Origin: an uncultured Coriobacteriaceae bacterium
GTDB lineage: Bacteria; Actinomycetota; Coriobacteriia; Coriobacteriales; Atopobiaceae
Assembly (NCBI GenBank): GCA_902779675.1
Contig: CACZCK010000010.1
Location: 44,391-108,390, forward strand
Direction of reading: 5' to 3'
DNA length: 64,000 nt
Shown here: positions 17,782 to 26,894 of the stretch, piece by piece
How the letters are laid out: the number at the start of each line of letters is the position of its first letter
Position numbering within the stretch: position 1 is the first letter of the stretch
Notes under the pieces: generated by a model
Seen by the model: only the letters and a program-made list of their open reading frames with translations
Database searches by the model: none
What the model was told of the DNA's origin: nothing
Made by a program: the position numbers and the translations under genes

Positions 17782-19395
17782 CTAGTCACCCATCTGCGTC
17801 GAGAGGCACGTGGCTTGCTGGATGGCGTCATCCTCACAGGTCAGCAGGTTGGTATCCCATACCGCCAGGTCGGCGTACTTGCCCGGCTCGAGCGATCCCA
17901 GCTCACGCTCGCGGCCAACGGCCACCGCACCGCCCAAGCTGTAGGCGCGCAGCGCCTGTGCGCGCGTGAGGCAATGCTCCGGATACCAGCCGCCTTCGGG
18001 CTCGTGGCCCGCAGGCGTGCGGCGCATAACTGCCGTGTACAGCACGTCCATGCTGGTAGGAGGCACCACGGGGGCGTCAGTACCCAGGGCCAACTCCACG
18101 CCCGCCGCCTGCATGACCGCAAATGGCCACATACGCCGTGCACGCCACTCTCCCAGGTCGCGCGCTGGTTGGGCGAGATCGATCGTCACATGGGGCGGCT
18201 GTACCGAAGCCACTACATGCGCGTCCCGTAAGCGCACAATGTCGGCAGGCTGAATGTCCTCGATGTGCTCCATGGTGTTGCGCCCCTGCGTGGGAGCGCC
18301 GAAGCGCCGGTAGGCCTCGTCGAAGATGTCGATGGCCGCGTGCACGGCAGCGTCGCCGATGGTATGGATGCGCACGGAATGCCCACGCTCGGCAGCCGCC
18401 AGCACCAGCTGGCGCATGCGTTCAGGCGCCACCGTGGGACGGCCCACATCGCCCGCAAAGCGTGGATTGTGATACGGCTCAGTGCACCAAGCGGTGTGCT
18501 GGCTGCTTACGCCGTCAAAGAACTGCTTGAAGCCCGGCGCGCGCAGGCGCGCGCCCGTATAGCGCGCCTGCAGGTCCTCGAGGTTTGATTGGTCGTCGGA
18601 GAGGCACGGGAACAGATGCGCCCGCACCGTGAGGTCCCCCGAAGCCTCGAGTGCCTCGTATACCTGCGGGTTTATGCCATCTGCCCCAGGAAGGATCGAG
18701 AGGGCCATATCGCAGACCGAGGTGATGCCCATGCCGTTGAGCGCGGTGAAGTAGTCGCGATAGATACCGCACTTCTGCTCGGTGGTAAAGCTCGAGAGCA
18801 CGCGCGCCACGTAGACCATGCCCGCCGCCTCGCGGATGACGCCCGTCAGATGGCCCTGCTCGTCGCGGTCAAAGCTGCCGCCGGCGGGAGGCTCGGTGTC
18901 GTCGGTGATGCCCAAGGCGCGAAGGCCGGCAGTGTTGGTCCACAGCGTGTGTGCATCACCCGAGTACATGGCCACGGGCCGGTCGGGGAAGGCGGCGTCG
19001 AGCGAGGCGCGGGTTGGCACGATGGGCGGGTTCCACAGGGCCTCGCGCCAGCCGTGCGTCACGAGCCACGAGCCGTCGTCGGGGCGGCTGGCAGCCCACG
19101 CCTGCAGGTGCGCCACGCAGTCGGCTTCGGAAGTGCCCGCGTACTCGGTGGCCAGCGCGCTCGGAAAGAGCGCCGCGTGGAATACATGCTGGTGAGCGTC
19201 GTGGAAGCCCGGGCAGATGAAGGCGTCCTCCCAGTCCTCCACGAGGGCGCCCTGGGCCAACTCTCTGGCCTGATCGCGCGGCGCAATGGCACTCACGCGT
19301 CCGCCACGCACCGCGACAGCCAGCGGACGAGCCACGTCGCAGCCTGGCTCGGCAGTGAATACGTTGGTCGATGTTATGACATAGTCGGGCTTCAT
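17782..19395 (-). CDS. metal-dependent amidohydrolase, YtcJ-like (amidohydrolase 3 family)
   Basis: A 537-residue TIM-barrel amidohydrolase. The N-terminal beta-sandwich strand DYVITSTNVFT is followed by the first metal motif FHDAHQH. Later elements include RIHTIGDAAVHAAID (metal His), an EHIEDIQP helix and the catalytic Asp region LALGTDAPVVP. There is no signal peptide, so it should act in the cytoplasm on an N-substituted amide, cyclic amide or imine; the substrate cannot be read from sequence. The start ATG has AGGGGAGC upstream. It is a single-gene unit between nadE and an ABC importer, separated from the latter by a palindromic element. Confidence 0.85.
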   Translation of the reverse strand: MKPDYVITSTNVFTAEPGCDVARPLAVAVRGGRVSAIAPRDQARELAQGALVEDWEDAFICPGFHDAHQHVFHAALFPSALATEYAGTSEADCVAHLQAWAASRPDDGSWLVTHGWREALWNPPIVPTRASLDAAFPDRPVAMYSGDAHTLWTNTAGLRALGITDDTEPPAGGSFDRDEQGHLTGVIREAAGMVYVARVLSSFTTEQKCGIYRDYFTALNGMGITSVCDMALSILPGADGINPQVYEALEASGDLTVRAHLFPCLSDDQSNLEDLQARYTGARLRAPGFKQFFDGVSSQHTAWCTEPYHNPRFAGDVGRPTVAPERMRQLVLAAAERGHSVRIHTIGDAAVHAAIDIFDEAYRRFGAPTQGRNTMEHIEDIQPADIVRLRDAHVVASVQPPHVTIDLAQPARDLGEWRARRMWPFAVMQAAGVELALGTDAPVVPPTSMDVLYTAVMRRTPAGHEPEGGWYPEHCLTRAQALRAYSLGGAVAVGRERELGSLEPGKYADLAVWDTNLLTCEDDAIQQATCLSTQMGD

Positions 19396-19747
19396 TCCTG
19401 CTCCCCTGTCGCTGTTTATGCGACAAGTTTAGCGCTTGCCCAACTGGTAAGAAGCCGTTTCGCCGCGGCGTTCGGAGCTCGGTTGGGCCGACGGTGGCCC
19501 ACCACAGGGGTCTTCGGTCGCGACTTTGGAGCCAAAAGGGCGAAAGTGTTCAAGAAATGCCGTTAGTGTGTCATGTTTTCGTGCCGAACCTCGAAGCATC
19601 TGGTTCGCGTCGCATCCAACAGGGCAAACACAAGCGTTCCGGACCCACCTTCACGATGGATCCGGAACGGATGACACACTAACGGCGTTTCTTGAACGGT
19701 ATGGGCCTCGTGGCTGCGGAAGCTCCCGATCCATGCCCACTGAGGCG
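19396..19747. other. gene-free stretch containing a 150-bp palindromic element
   Basis: 352 bp between the start of the amidohydrolase and the end of the ABC ATPase gene. Apart from the palindromic element at 19548-19697 it should hold the amidohydrolase promoter, which I cannot place. Confidence 0.45.
19548..19697. repeat. 150-bp element with 27-bp terminal inverted repeats (MITE-like or composite terminator)
   Basis: The arms 19548-19574 and 19671-19697 are inverted copies with one mismatch in 27 bp and share the core GCCGTTAGTGTGTCAT. Inside, a second 9-bp stem CGTTCCGGA (19635-19643) pairs with TCCGGAACG (19661-19669). It codes for nothing. The size, perfect-looking ends and internal structure suggest a miniature inverted-repeat element; it could also serve as terminator for the ABC operon. 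Confidence 0.5.
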
Positions 19748-20506
19748 CTAGTCCTCCAAGTAGCGGCTCAAGAACTCGCGCGTGCGCGGCAGCTGGGGGT
19801 TGGTGAACATCTGCTTCGGGTCGCCCTGCTCGGCGATGACGCCCTGGTCCATGAACACGACCTTGTCGCTCACGTTCTTGGCGAAGGCCATCTCGTGGGT
19901 GACCACCACCATGGTCATGCCTTCGGCGGCCAGGTCGCGCATGACGTTGAGCACCTCGCCCACGATCTCGGGGTCGAGTGCCGAGGTAGGCTCGTCAAAG
20001 AGCATGAGGTCAGGCTTCATGCACAGCGCGCGGGCGATGGCCACGCGCTGCTTCTGGCCGCCCGAGAGCGAGGTCGCCGGCGCGTTGATAAAGTCGGACA
20101 GGCCCACGGCTTCCAGGTTCTTGCGCGCCTCGGCCTCGGCCTCATCCTTGCTCATCTTCTTGAGCGTGACGGGGGCTAGCGTGCAGTTGTCCAGCACGTT
20201 CTTGTTGTTGAACAGGTTGAAGCTCTGGAAGACCATGCCGATCTTCTCGCGCAGGCGGTTGATGTTGACACGGTCGGCTGCCAGGTCCTCGCCGTGGAAC
20301 CAGATATGACCGGAGTCGGGCGTCTCGAGCAGGTTCATGCAGCGAAGCAGCGTGGACTTGCCGCTGCCCGACGCACCGATGATCGTGACCACCTCGCCGG
20401 GATTGACCGAGAAGTCGATATCCTTGAGCACCAGATGGCTGCCAAAGGACTTGCGCAGGTTCTCCACGCGGATGAGCGGCTCGACCGCAGCGTTGTCCAG
20501 ACCCAT
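19748..20506 (-). CDS. polar amino-acid ABC transporter, ATP-binding protein (GlnQ-like)
   Basis: A 252-residue ABC ATPase with Walker [11 protein letters not shown]-loop VFQSFNLF, signature LSGGQKQR, Walker [13 protein letters not shown] and the His switch VVVTHEM. The motif set and the NLLETPDSG segment are those of glutamine/arginine/cystine importers. It is the third gene of a substrate-binding protein, permease, ATPase operon and starts 3 bp after the permease stop. It powers uptake from the cytoplasmic face. Confidence 0.93.
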   Translation of the reverse strand: MGLDNAAVEPLIRVENLRKSFGSHLVLKDIDFSVNPGEVVTIIGASGSGKSTLLRCMNLLETPDSGHIWFHGEDLAADRVNINRLREKIGMVFQSFNLFNNKNVLDNCTLAPVTLKKMSKDEAEAEARKNLEAVGLSDFINAPATSLSGGQKQRVAIARALCMKPDLMLFDEPTSALDPEIVGEVLNVMRDLAAEGMTMVVVTHEMAFAKNVSDKVVFMDQGVIAEQGDPKQMFTNPQLPRTREFLSRYLED

Positions 20507-20509
20507 GGC

Positions 20510-21736
20510 CTACCTCGCCTTCTTCTTGTCGAGCGAATACTCGGAGCTGCCCGTGCCAGCCACGGTGCCCACCGTGGCGTTCATGTCGGAGACACTGGTC
20601 AGGGGCTGGGGCTCCACCGAAAGACGCTGGGCGAACTTGCCCAGAAGCCAGCTGGCCACCATGGTCAGGAACAGGTAGCACAGCGTTGCCACCACGTAGA
20701 GCTCGACCTGCTTGAAGTAGATACCCACCACGGTCTTGGTGGCAAACATCAGGTCGAACACGCCGATGACGGAGAGTACCGAGGAGTCCTTGATGTTGAC
20801 AACCAGCTCGTTGGAAAGGGCGGGGATGGCGTTCTTGACGCCCTGCGGGAAGACCACCTTGATCATGGCCTGCCACTGCGAGAGGCCCAGCGAGCGCGCG
20901 GCCTCGTTCTGGCCCGGATCCACCGCTTCGATGCCGCCGCGCAGTACCTCCATCATGTAGGCGGTGGAGTTGAGCGAGATGGTCACCAGGCCGGCCACGA
21001 AGGTGGACCACACCTTGCCGATCTCGCTCACCGTCATGCCCGAGTTGCGCAGCAGGCCAAAGCCCGCAAAGTAGATGAGCATACCCTGCACCATCATGGG
21101 CGTGCCGCGCACCACGGTTGAGTACACCTTGGCAAAGCCGCAGCCCAGCACCTTGAAGAAGCGCACCGCGTCGTTGTCGGAACGGTCGATCTGCTGGATG
21201 CGCAAAAACACCAGCAGGATGGCCAGCACGAAGGCGATGAGCGTGCCAAAGACCGACAGCCCAACGGTAGTGAGGATGCCCTGGCCGATGATGCCGTAGC
21301 TCTTGTCCAGCATGTAGACGATGGAGCTCAGGAAGTCGGAGGGGTTCTTGTCGTGGGAGAGGCTGTCGTTGACCACCGCGAGGAAGCCCATCACCGCACG
21401 GTCCACGAACAGCGCCGCCGTGATAGCCCAGACCGCATACGAGCCTAGACGTGCCGCGGTCTTGCCCACGGGTGTGGTGAAGGGCGAGGTCTTCTGGTAC
21501 GCGTCGCCCTTCCAATGCGTGAGCTTCCAGACGAGCGCGATCGCCGAGACGGCGAGCCATGCCATGAGGAACCAGTACATGGCCACCTCGACCGAGTAGG
21601 CGCCACGCAGGAAGCTCATGGCGCTTCGGCGCTGCATGGAGAACCAGATACCGATGACCGCCACAAACGACGTGGCCAAAAAGACGTAGCGATGGTCGTC
21701 GGTAACAAACGACCTCGCCTTCTCAAAGCGCTTCAA
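20510..21736 (-). CDS. polar amino-acid ABC transporter permease
   Basis: A 408-residue inner-membrane permease of the HisM/GlnP family. The C-terminal half has the EAA coupling motif ENEAARSLGLSQWQAMIKVVFPQ and typical RGTPMMVQGML. The N-terminal 110 residues add about three extra membrane helices (YVFLATSFVAVIGIWF, YWFLMAWLAVSAIALVW, YAVWAITAALFVDRAV), making it longer than the usual 220-residue permease. The start at 21736 is preceded by GAAAGGTCC. It is middle gene of the operon, likely forming a homodimer since only one permease is present. Confidence 0.9.
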   Translation of the reverse strand: MKRFEKARSFVTDDHRYVFLATSFVAVIGIWFSMQRRSAMSFLRGAYSVEVAMYWFLMAWLAVSAIALVWKLTHWKGDAYQKTSPFTTPVGKTAARLGSYAVWAITAALFVDRAVMGFLAVVNDSLSHDKNPSDFLSSIVYMLDKSYGIIGQGILTTVGLSVFGTLIAFVLAILLVFLRIQQIDRSDNDAVRFFKVLGCGFAKVYSTVVRGTPMMVQGMLIYFAGFGLLRNSGMTVSEIGKVWSTFVAGLVTISLNSTAYMMEVLRGGIEAVDPGQNEAARSLGLSQWQAMIKVVFPQGVKNAIPALSNELVVNIKDSSVLSVIGVFDLMFATKTVVGIYFKQVELYVVATLCYLFLTMVASWLLGKFAQRLSVEPQPLTSVSDMNATVGTVAGTGSSEYSLDKKKAR

Positions 21737-21771
21737 TGGGATGGACCTTTCTCACAGGCGAGAGGAGTGCA

Positions 21772-21818
21772 GGGGCTGCCCCAGCAGCGAGGAACACCTG
21801 CGCCGCCAGGGCAGCCCC
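21772..21818 (-). promoter_or_regulatory. stem-loop between binding-protein and permease genes
   Basis: GGGGCTGCCC (21772-21781) pairs with GGGCAGCCCC (21809-21818) in the gap between the two cistrons. Such intercistronic hairpins commonly give more binding protein than permease by partial termination or by protecting the 5' message from decay. Confidence 0.55.
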
Positions 21819-21834
21819 CTCTGTTGCGTATGCC

Positions 21835-22755
21835 TTACTCAGGCTGACGCTCGACGGCGGCGGCCCAGATCTCCTGGCGCTCCTCCTCGGAGATGCCGTT
21901 GAGGATGTCGTTCATCTGAGCGACGATGTCGTCCTGGCCCTTGGAGAGGCCGACGTTAACGGGGACCTCCTCGGAGAAGCCCTTGCCCTCCTCGAAGATG
22001 ATGCCCACGAGCTCGGGATGCGCCTCGGTCATGCTAGCGATGTTGCCCACGTCAAAGGTGATGGCGTCGCAGGAACCCGCGAGCAGGTTAGAGATCTGGT
22101 CGGGCACGGTGGGCACGGGGCTCAGGTGGTTGACGCCCTCGATCTCGTCGATGACGGTGTCGAGCAGGGTGTCCTTCTGGCCCAGCACGGCGGCGCCGGC
22201 GAAGTCCTGGATGGAGGTGGCGTTCTCGTACTCGGAGCCGGCCTTGACCATCAGGCCGTAGGTGCCCACGTAGTAGGGATCGGTAAAGTCGATGGACTCC
22301 ATGCGCTCGGGCGTGGCGGTCATGCCGGCGATGATGACGTCGATCTGGCCCTGGCCGAGCGCCTCGATGAGGCCGTCCCACTCGAGCTTGACGGCAACGG
22401 GCTCAAGGTCCATGCCCGCGGCGATGGCCTTGGCGATCTGCACGTCGTAGCCGTCGGCAAAGGCACCGGAGACGTTCTCGATGGGGATGGTGTACTCGGA
22501 CTCCTCGGTGGCCTGCCAGTTGTAGGGAGCGTAAGCGGCCTCCATGCCCACGCGCAAGGTGCTGCCGGCGGCAAAGGCGATGTTGCTGGAGCCGACGGCC
22601 TCCTCGACGGCTGCGTCGGGGTCGTCCTCGGCGGCGGGGCCGCAGGCCACGAGGCCCAGAGAGACGCTGGCAAGCCCAGAGAGCTTGAGGAAGTCACGAC
22701 GCGAGAGCTTAGTGGGCATATTGGATGATGCAGTATTGGCAAAGCGGATAGTCAT
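21835..22755 (-). CDS. polar amino-acid ABC transporter substrate-binding lipoprotein
   Basis: A 306-residue family-3 solute-binding protein. The signal peptide has twin arginines (LSRRDFLK, Arg19-Arg20) and a lipobox LVAC with Cys38, so it may be exported folded via Tat and then lipid-anchored outside the membrane. The mature part has the family motifs RVGMEAAYAPYNW, GYDVQIAKAIA and IIAGMTATPERMESIDFTDPYY. The pattern fits a cationic or polar amino acid ligand; exact specificity is open. The start ATG has AGAGGA upstream. It is the first gene of the importer operon. Confidence 0.92.
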   Translation of the reverse strand: MTIRFANTASSNMPTKLSRRDFLKLSGLASVSLGLVACGPAAEDDPDAAVEEAVGSSNIAFAAGSTLRVGMEAAYAPYNWQATEESEYTIPIENVSGAFADGYDVQIAKAIAAGMDLEPVAVKLEWDGLIEALGQGQIDVIIAGMTATPERMESIDFTDPYYVGTYGLMVKAGSEYENATSIQDFAGAAVLGQKDTLLDTVIDEIEGVNHLSPVPTVPDQISNLLAGSCDAITFDVGNIASMTEAHPELVGIIFEEGKGFSEEVPVNVGLSKGQDDIVAQMNDILNGISEEERQEIWAAAVERQPE

Positions 22756-22950
22756 GGCGATTCCTCTTTCTCTTGTTTGCCAAATCCCCTTTCACGCAGC
22801 GCAACCGGAGGGGGCCCATCCCCCTCCCCCTTGCAACTCAATGCGAGAAAGTTACGTGCGTATTGGATACGGTAGGCAATCCCTACTACCGCTGCAAGAA
22901 AGAGGCTGGCTTTGATACAACTCCGCAACAGCGCGAGCGGGTTGAACACC

Positions 22951-22998
22951 GGGGACGGTTCCCCTCTGTCCGAAAGTCGAACAAGGAGAACCGTCCCT
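22951..22998. repeat. GGGGACGGTTCC palindromic repeat, copy 1
   Basis: GGGACGGTTC (22952-22961) pairs with GAACCGTCCC (22988-22997) around an imperfect inner stem containing TGTCCGAA. The same sequence family occurs at 26126-26179. This REP-like or terminator-like unit lies at the end of the tsaBD gene. It may be scattered by a RAYT-type transposase encoded elsewhere. Confidence 0.6.
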
Positions 22999-23009
22999 GA
23001 TGTCTGAGG

Positions 23010-25469
23010 CTAGCGCTCAGGCCAGCCGGGGCCGACCACGGGCGCCTGCGGGCTGCTCCATTCGCCCAGCTTGGCATTGGGGGCCGCATCCAGCGTGAGC
23101 GGAGCCGTGACGCCCGCGCGCAGGTTACGCAGGGCCGCCAGCGCAATCATGGCACCGTTGTCGCCACACACCACCATGGGCGGCACCGTCACGCGCACAC
23201 CCATCTTGGCAAAGCGCTCCTGATAGGCTGCGCGCAGAGCCGGATTGGCCGCGACGCCGCCACCCACGCAGAAGTCGGACACGCCCGTCTCCTCCACCGC
23301 AGCAGCAGCCTTGGCCACCTGTACGTCAACCACGGCCGCCTGGAAGCTGGCGGCAAGGTCAGGCAGGTTGATGGGTCGACCGGCTTTGTTCTCGCCCTGG
23401 ATGTAGGTGATGACGGCCGTCTTGAGGCCGCTCAGCGAGAAGCGGTAGTCGTGGCTGTGCATCATGGCGCGCGGGAAGGCGATGGCGCGCGGGTTGCCCT
23501 GTGCGGCCAGCTTGCTGATCACGGGCCCTCCCGGATACCCGAGCCCCAGAGCCTTGGCCACCTTGTCGAAGGCCTCGCCTACCGCATCGTCGATGGTCTG
23601 GCCCAGAACCTGGTAGTCGCCCCAGGCGCGCACATGCACCAGCATCGTGTTGCCGCCACTCACCAAGCTCGCCACGAAGGGCGGCTGCAGGTCGGGCGTC
23701 TCGAAGAGGTTGGCCAACAGGTGTCCCTCGAGGTGGTGTACCGGCACCAGCGGCAAGCCCGTGGCGGCGCAGACGCCCTTAGCGAAGGCGACGCCCACTA
23801 CCAACGCGCCCACGAGGCCCGGTCCAGCCGTGACGCCAATGCCCGCGAGGTCGGACGGCGCCAGCGTGTCAATGCCAAAGTGCTCGCCAGCCTTGGCCAG
23901 CGTCTCCTCGAAGACGCCGACAATCGCCTCGGTGTGCTTGCGGCTGGCGATCTCGGGTACTACGCCGCCAAAGCGCGCGTGGAAGTCGATCTGGGTGGCC
24001 ACCACATTGGCGCAGATCGTGCCGTTGCCGTCAATGATGGCCATGGCCGTCTCATCGCAGCTGCTCTCGATGGCGAGCACGAGCGGACCCGCGGCGGCGA
24101 TAGCCTCTGCCTGGCACGGCGTGCGCTCCTCGGGGAGAATCGGCCACGGACGCACCGACGGCCGAGGCTCCGGGCGCTCGCCCGTCTTGTCGACGTCGGT
24201 GACCAGCGGCAACGCGGCCGTCATGATCAGGGCGTCGTTACCTGGGCCGTAGTAGTCGCGGCGGCAGCCCACGCGCATGAAGCCCAGGCTCTCGTACAAG
24301 CCGCAGGCCTCGAAGTTGCCGTCGTGCACCTCGAGCGTAATCTCGTTTGCACCCCAAGTCTGGCCGTCGTAGGCCAGGCGCGCCAGCAGGCGGCTGGCGA
24401 TGCCCTCGTGCCGGCGATCCGCCCTCACGGCAACGTCGAGCACCTCGAGTCGGTCGCCTGCGAGCAAGCCGCCGGCAAAGCCGATGATGCTGCCACGGTC
24501 ATGCGCCACCCACCAGGTGCGGCCAGGCTGTGAGAGTTCCTCCTCGAACATCGGCGCGAGCCACGGCTCGTGCACACCGCCCGCAAAGGCCTCCCCCTCC
24601 AGAGCCTCCACCTGCACAATGTCGTTGACCGACATCGGGCGCAGCTGGGTATGGATGCCCGCCAGCTCCTCAGCCACGCCGGAACCCTCGACAAAGCCCG
24701 ACTTGCCCAGGCCCAGACGCTGGCGCTCCGCCTCCTCGGCGTCGGAGAGGCGCGTATAGATGGGCAGCACGAGCGCCGGGTCGCCGGAGTCTCGCACGTC
24801 GTCGCGCGAAGTCGTGGCAGCCGCACGCAGCAGCCCCTCCGAGGAGGGATGCCAGCAGTCGTCGTCGGCAAAGCGCGCAAAGCCCGCAGCCTCGAAGCTT
24901 GAGCGGTACTTCTTGAGGCCGTCACCCGTGAGCATGATGGCGGCCACATCGGCGCGCGCCGCCCACTCGTCCACGCAGGCCTGCGCTTTGACTACCGTCT
25001 CCGACGCAAAAGTGCGCACGGGACCCTCGTCGCCCAGCTGATAGATGCCCGGGTAGACCTCGCCACGCATGGCATCGCCCACCACACCCAAAAGGCCGCG
25101 GACGCCAGCAGCCCATGCATGCCAAGCGGCGGCGTCGAGCGTCGAGGCGCCATGCAGCGAAACGCCCAGACCGCAGCTGAGACCCTTGGCCGTGGCGATG
25201 CCAATACGCACGCCCGTAAACGAGCCGGGACCACGCCCCACCAGCACATCGTCGACGTCGGCCATCGTCAAGCCCGCCCGCGCGAGACAGTCGAGCGCCG
25301 TGGAGGTGAGCTCCACGTTGGTCTGGCGGCGGCAGAGGTGATCCCCGCCGGCAAGAACGCGCACGTGCGCGGTGGGAGCGTCTCCCGTCCACTCCGCAAC
25401 GGAGCAGCACAGCATGTCGGTTGAGGTGTCGAGCGCAAGCACGATGCGCACGTCGGTGTTGGTGGTCAT
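23010..25469 (-). CDS. TsaB-RimI-TsaD fusion: tRNA t6A37 biosynthesis and N-acetyltransferase
   Basis: One 819-residue polypeptide joins three usually separate proteins. Residues 1-240 are TsaB (LALDTSTDM, VGRGPGSFTGVRIG). Residues about 277-430 are a GNAT domain of RimI type with the acetyl-CoA loop RRHEGIASRLL (352-362) and YESLGFMRVG. Residues about 461-819 are TsaD with AIESSCDET, the metal motif HLEGH (His579, His583), VSGGNT and CGDNGAM. TsaB and TsaD with TsaE transfer threonylcarbamoyl to A37 of ANN-decoding tRNAs; RimI acetylates protein N-termini, classically ribosomal S18. The start MTTNTD is preferred over a 24-codon longer frame. tsaE follows the usual partner logic directly upstream. 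Confidence 0.93.
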   Translation of the reverse strand: MTTNTDVRIVLALDTSTDMLCCSVAEWTGDAPTAHVRVLAGGDHLCRRQTNVELTSTALDCLARAGLTMADVDDVLVGRGPGSFTGVRIGIATAKGLSCGLGVSLHGASTLDAAAWHAWAAGVRGLLGVVGDAMRGEVYPGIYQLGDEGPVRTFASETVVKAQACVDEWAARADVAAIMLTGDGLKKYRSSFEAAGFARFADDDCWHPSSEGLLRAAATTSRDDVRDSGDPALVLPIYTRLSDAEEAERQRLGLGKSGFVEGSGVAEELAGIHTQLRPMSVNDIVQVEALEGEAFAGGVHEPWLAPMFEEELSQPGRTWWVAHDRGSIIGFAGGLLAGDRLEVLDVAVRADRRHEGIASRLLARLAYDGQTWGANEITLEVHDGNFEACGLYESLGFMRVGCRRDYYGPGNDALIMTAALPLVTDVDKTGERPEPRPSVRPWPILPEERTPCQAEAIAAAGPLVLAIESSCDETAMAIIDGNGTICANVVATQIDFHARFGGVVPEIASRKHTEAIVGVFEETLAKAGEHFGIDTLAPSDLAGIGVTAGPGLVGALVVGVAFAKGVCAATGLPLVPVHHLEGHLLANLFETPDLQPPFVASLVSGGNTMLVHVRAWGDYQVLGQTIDDAVGEAFDKVAKALGLGYPGGPVISKLAAQGNPRAIAFPRAMMHSHDYRFSLSGLKTAVITYIQGENKAGRPINLPDLAASFQAAVVDVQVAKAAAAVEETGVSDFCVGGGVAANPALRAAYQERFAKMGVRVTVPPMVVCGDNGAMIALAALRNLRAGVTAPLTLDAAPNAKLGEWSSPQAPVVGPGWPER

Positions 25470-25599
25470 CGTCGGCCTTTCTGGTGGTTTTGCAACCAAC
25501 CAGTGTAGCCGCAACGCGCACCCATGGGTCACATCACGCAAAACGGGCAGAGTTGGCAGCGTTGCCCGGGATCGGGCAGGCGCACCGTCGAGATGCTGA

Positions 25600-26082
25600 C
25601 TACGTCAGGCTTGCCACCAGCTCCTCGGCACGGGCGCCATGTGCCACCAGTCGCACCTCGCGCGGCGGCTCCTCACCTACCGCCGCCCGCTCGTCCAGGC
25701 GCGTGAGGTACACGTCGAGCCGCTCAGGGCCAATCTGGTCGGAGAACTGCTCGCCCCACTCGATGACACAGGGGCCATCTCCCTCTAGCGCGTCATAGAA
25801 GCCGATGTCCTCGAGTTGGTCGGGATCGTCCAGGCGATAGAGGTCAAAGTGGTCGAGCGGCATGCTAGAGCCTTCGTACACCATGAGGATGTTGAACGTG
25901 GGGCTCGTGACGTCGTCGGTGATGCCCATGCCAGTCGCCATGCCCTTGGTGAGCTGCGTCTTTCCGGCTCCGAGGTCGCCCGTTAGCACCAGGACGTCGC
26001 CCGCCTGGAGCAGTGCCCCGAGCCGTGCGCCAAGCGCGATGGTCTCCTCGGTTGTATGGGTCACGAAGCGTCTCTCGCTCAT
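25600..26082 (-). CDS. tsaE: tRNA t6A37 biosynthesis ATPase TsaE
   Basis: A 160-residue P-loop protein with Walker A TGDLGAGKTQLTKG, then SPTFNILMVYEG and DHFDLYRL, all hallmarks of TsaE (YjeE). It drives turnover of the TsaB-TsaD complex by ATP hydrolysis. The start MSERRFVTH has GGAGAG upstream; the open frame runs 14 codons more into a repeat. It lies 130 bp upstream of the TsaB-RimI-TsaD fusion in the same direction, so the pathway proteins are co-located. Confidence 0.95.
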   Translation of the reverse strand: MSERRFVTHTTEETIALGARLGALLQAGDVLVLTGDLGAGKTQLTKGMATGMGITDDVTSPTFNILMVYEGSSMPLDHFDLYRLDDPDQLEDIGFYDALEGDGPCVIEWGEQFSDQIGPERLDVYLTRLDERAAVGEEPPREVRLVAHGARAEELVASLT

Positions 26083-26125
26083 GCTCGCTCTCCTCATCGT
26101 CAATCTGACCCGCCAATTGGACATC

Positions 26126-26190
26126 GGGGACGGTTCCCTTTGTCCGAACGGGAGAATTCGGACAAAGGGAACCGTCCCCTTTGTCCGAAG
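26126..26190. repeat. GGGGACGGTTCC palindromic repeat, copy 2
   Basis: A perfect 23-bp inverted repeat (26126-26148 with 26157-26179) with an 8-nt loop, followed by CTTTGTCCGAA, a further partial copy of the unit. It occupies the gap between the uracil-DNA glycosylase and tsaE genes, and its fold would make a strong transcript hairpin. It is related to copy 1 near 22951. Confidence 0.75.
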
Positions 26191-26193
26191 CTG

Positions 26194-26802
26194 CTACTGA
26201 GCTGCCGGGTGCTCGGCCAGCCACGCGCCGACCATGCGCATGTCGGCCTCGAGCAGGGGCAGCCAGTCCTGGTGGTAGATGGTCGCCGCGGGGTGGAACG
26301 TGGGGCACACCACAAAGTGGCCCGTCTGGTACAGCTGCCCGCGCAGCCTGGTAACGCCCTGCTCCGTGCGCAGCACGAACTGCGTGGCAAAGTTGCCCAG
26401 GCACACGATCACATCGGGCCAGATGGAACGGATCTGTTCGCGCAGAAACGGGCTGCACGCCGTGATCTCCTCGGGCCGGGGGTTGCGGTTTGAGGGCGGG
26501 CGGCACTTGATCACGTTGGCGATGTAGATGTCCTCACGCTGCAGGCCTGCCAGCGCCAGCAGGCTGTTGAGGCGCTGGCCAGCGGCGCCCACAAAGGGCT
26601 CGCCCTGCAGGTCCTCGTTGCGGCCAGGACCCTCGCCGATGAACATCACGCGCGCGTGGGGATTGCCCACGCCAAACACCAGGTTGGTGCGCGTCTCGCC
26701 AAGCGGGCACAGTCGGCAGTCGCCCAGCACCGCCCGGATCTCCTCGAGCGTGACCTCCCGCGGCTTCTGATGGTCGTGGCCGGGAATCCGCATCACTGCC
26801 AT
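26194..26802 (-). CDS. uracil-DNA glycosylase, type 4/5 ([4Fe-4S])
   Basis: A 202-residue base-excision repair enzyme that removes uracil from DNA. The iron-sulfur cysteines are CRLC near the N-terminus and the pair in VIKCRPP and ITACSPF. Motif 1 is GEGPGRNEDLQGEPFVG and the product-release motif is FHPAA. The FeS pattern marks family 4/5 rather than Ung. The start MAVMRIPG has GGAGGG upstream; the frame is open 44 codons further but that part overlaps alr territory and is not conserved. It lies between tsaE and alr on the minus strand. Confidence 0.92.
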   Translation of the reverse strand: MAVMRIPGHDHQKPREVTLEEIRAVLGDCRLCPLGETRTNLVFGVGNPHARVMFIGEGPGRNEDLQGEPFVGAAGQRLNSLLALAGLQREDIYIANVIKCRPPSNRNPRPEEITACSPFLREQIRSIWPDVIVCLGNFATQFVLRTEQGVTRLRGQLYQTGHFVVCPTFHPAATIYHQDWLPLLEADMRMVGAWLAEHPAAQ

Positions 26803-26894
26803 GTTGCCCTCCGCATTCGCAAGAGAGGGGCGCTCCCTCTTCTGTCTCGGCACGTGTCTCCTCCCTATGGCGAGCCGTGAAGTGCTCGCCCGCG

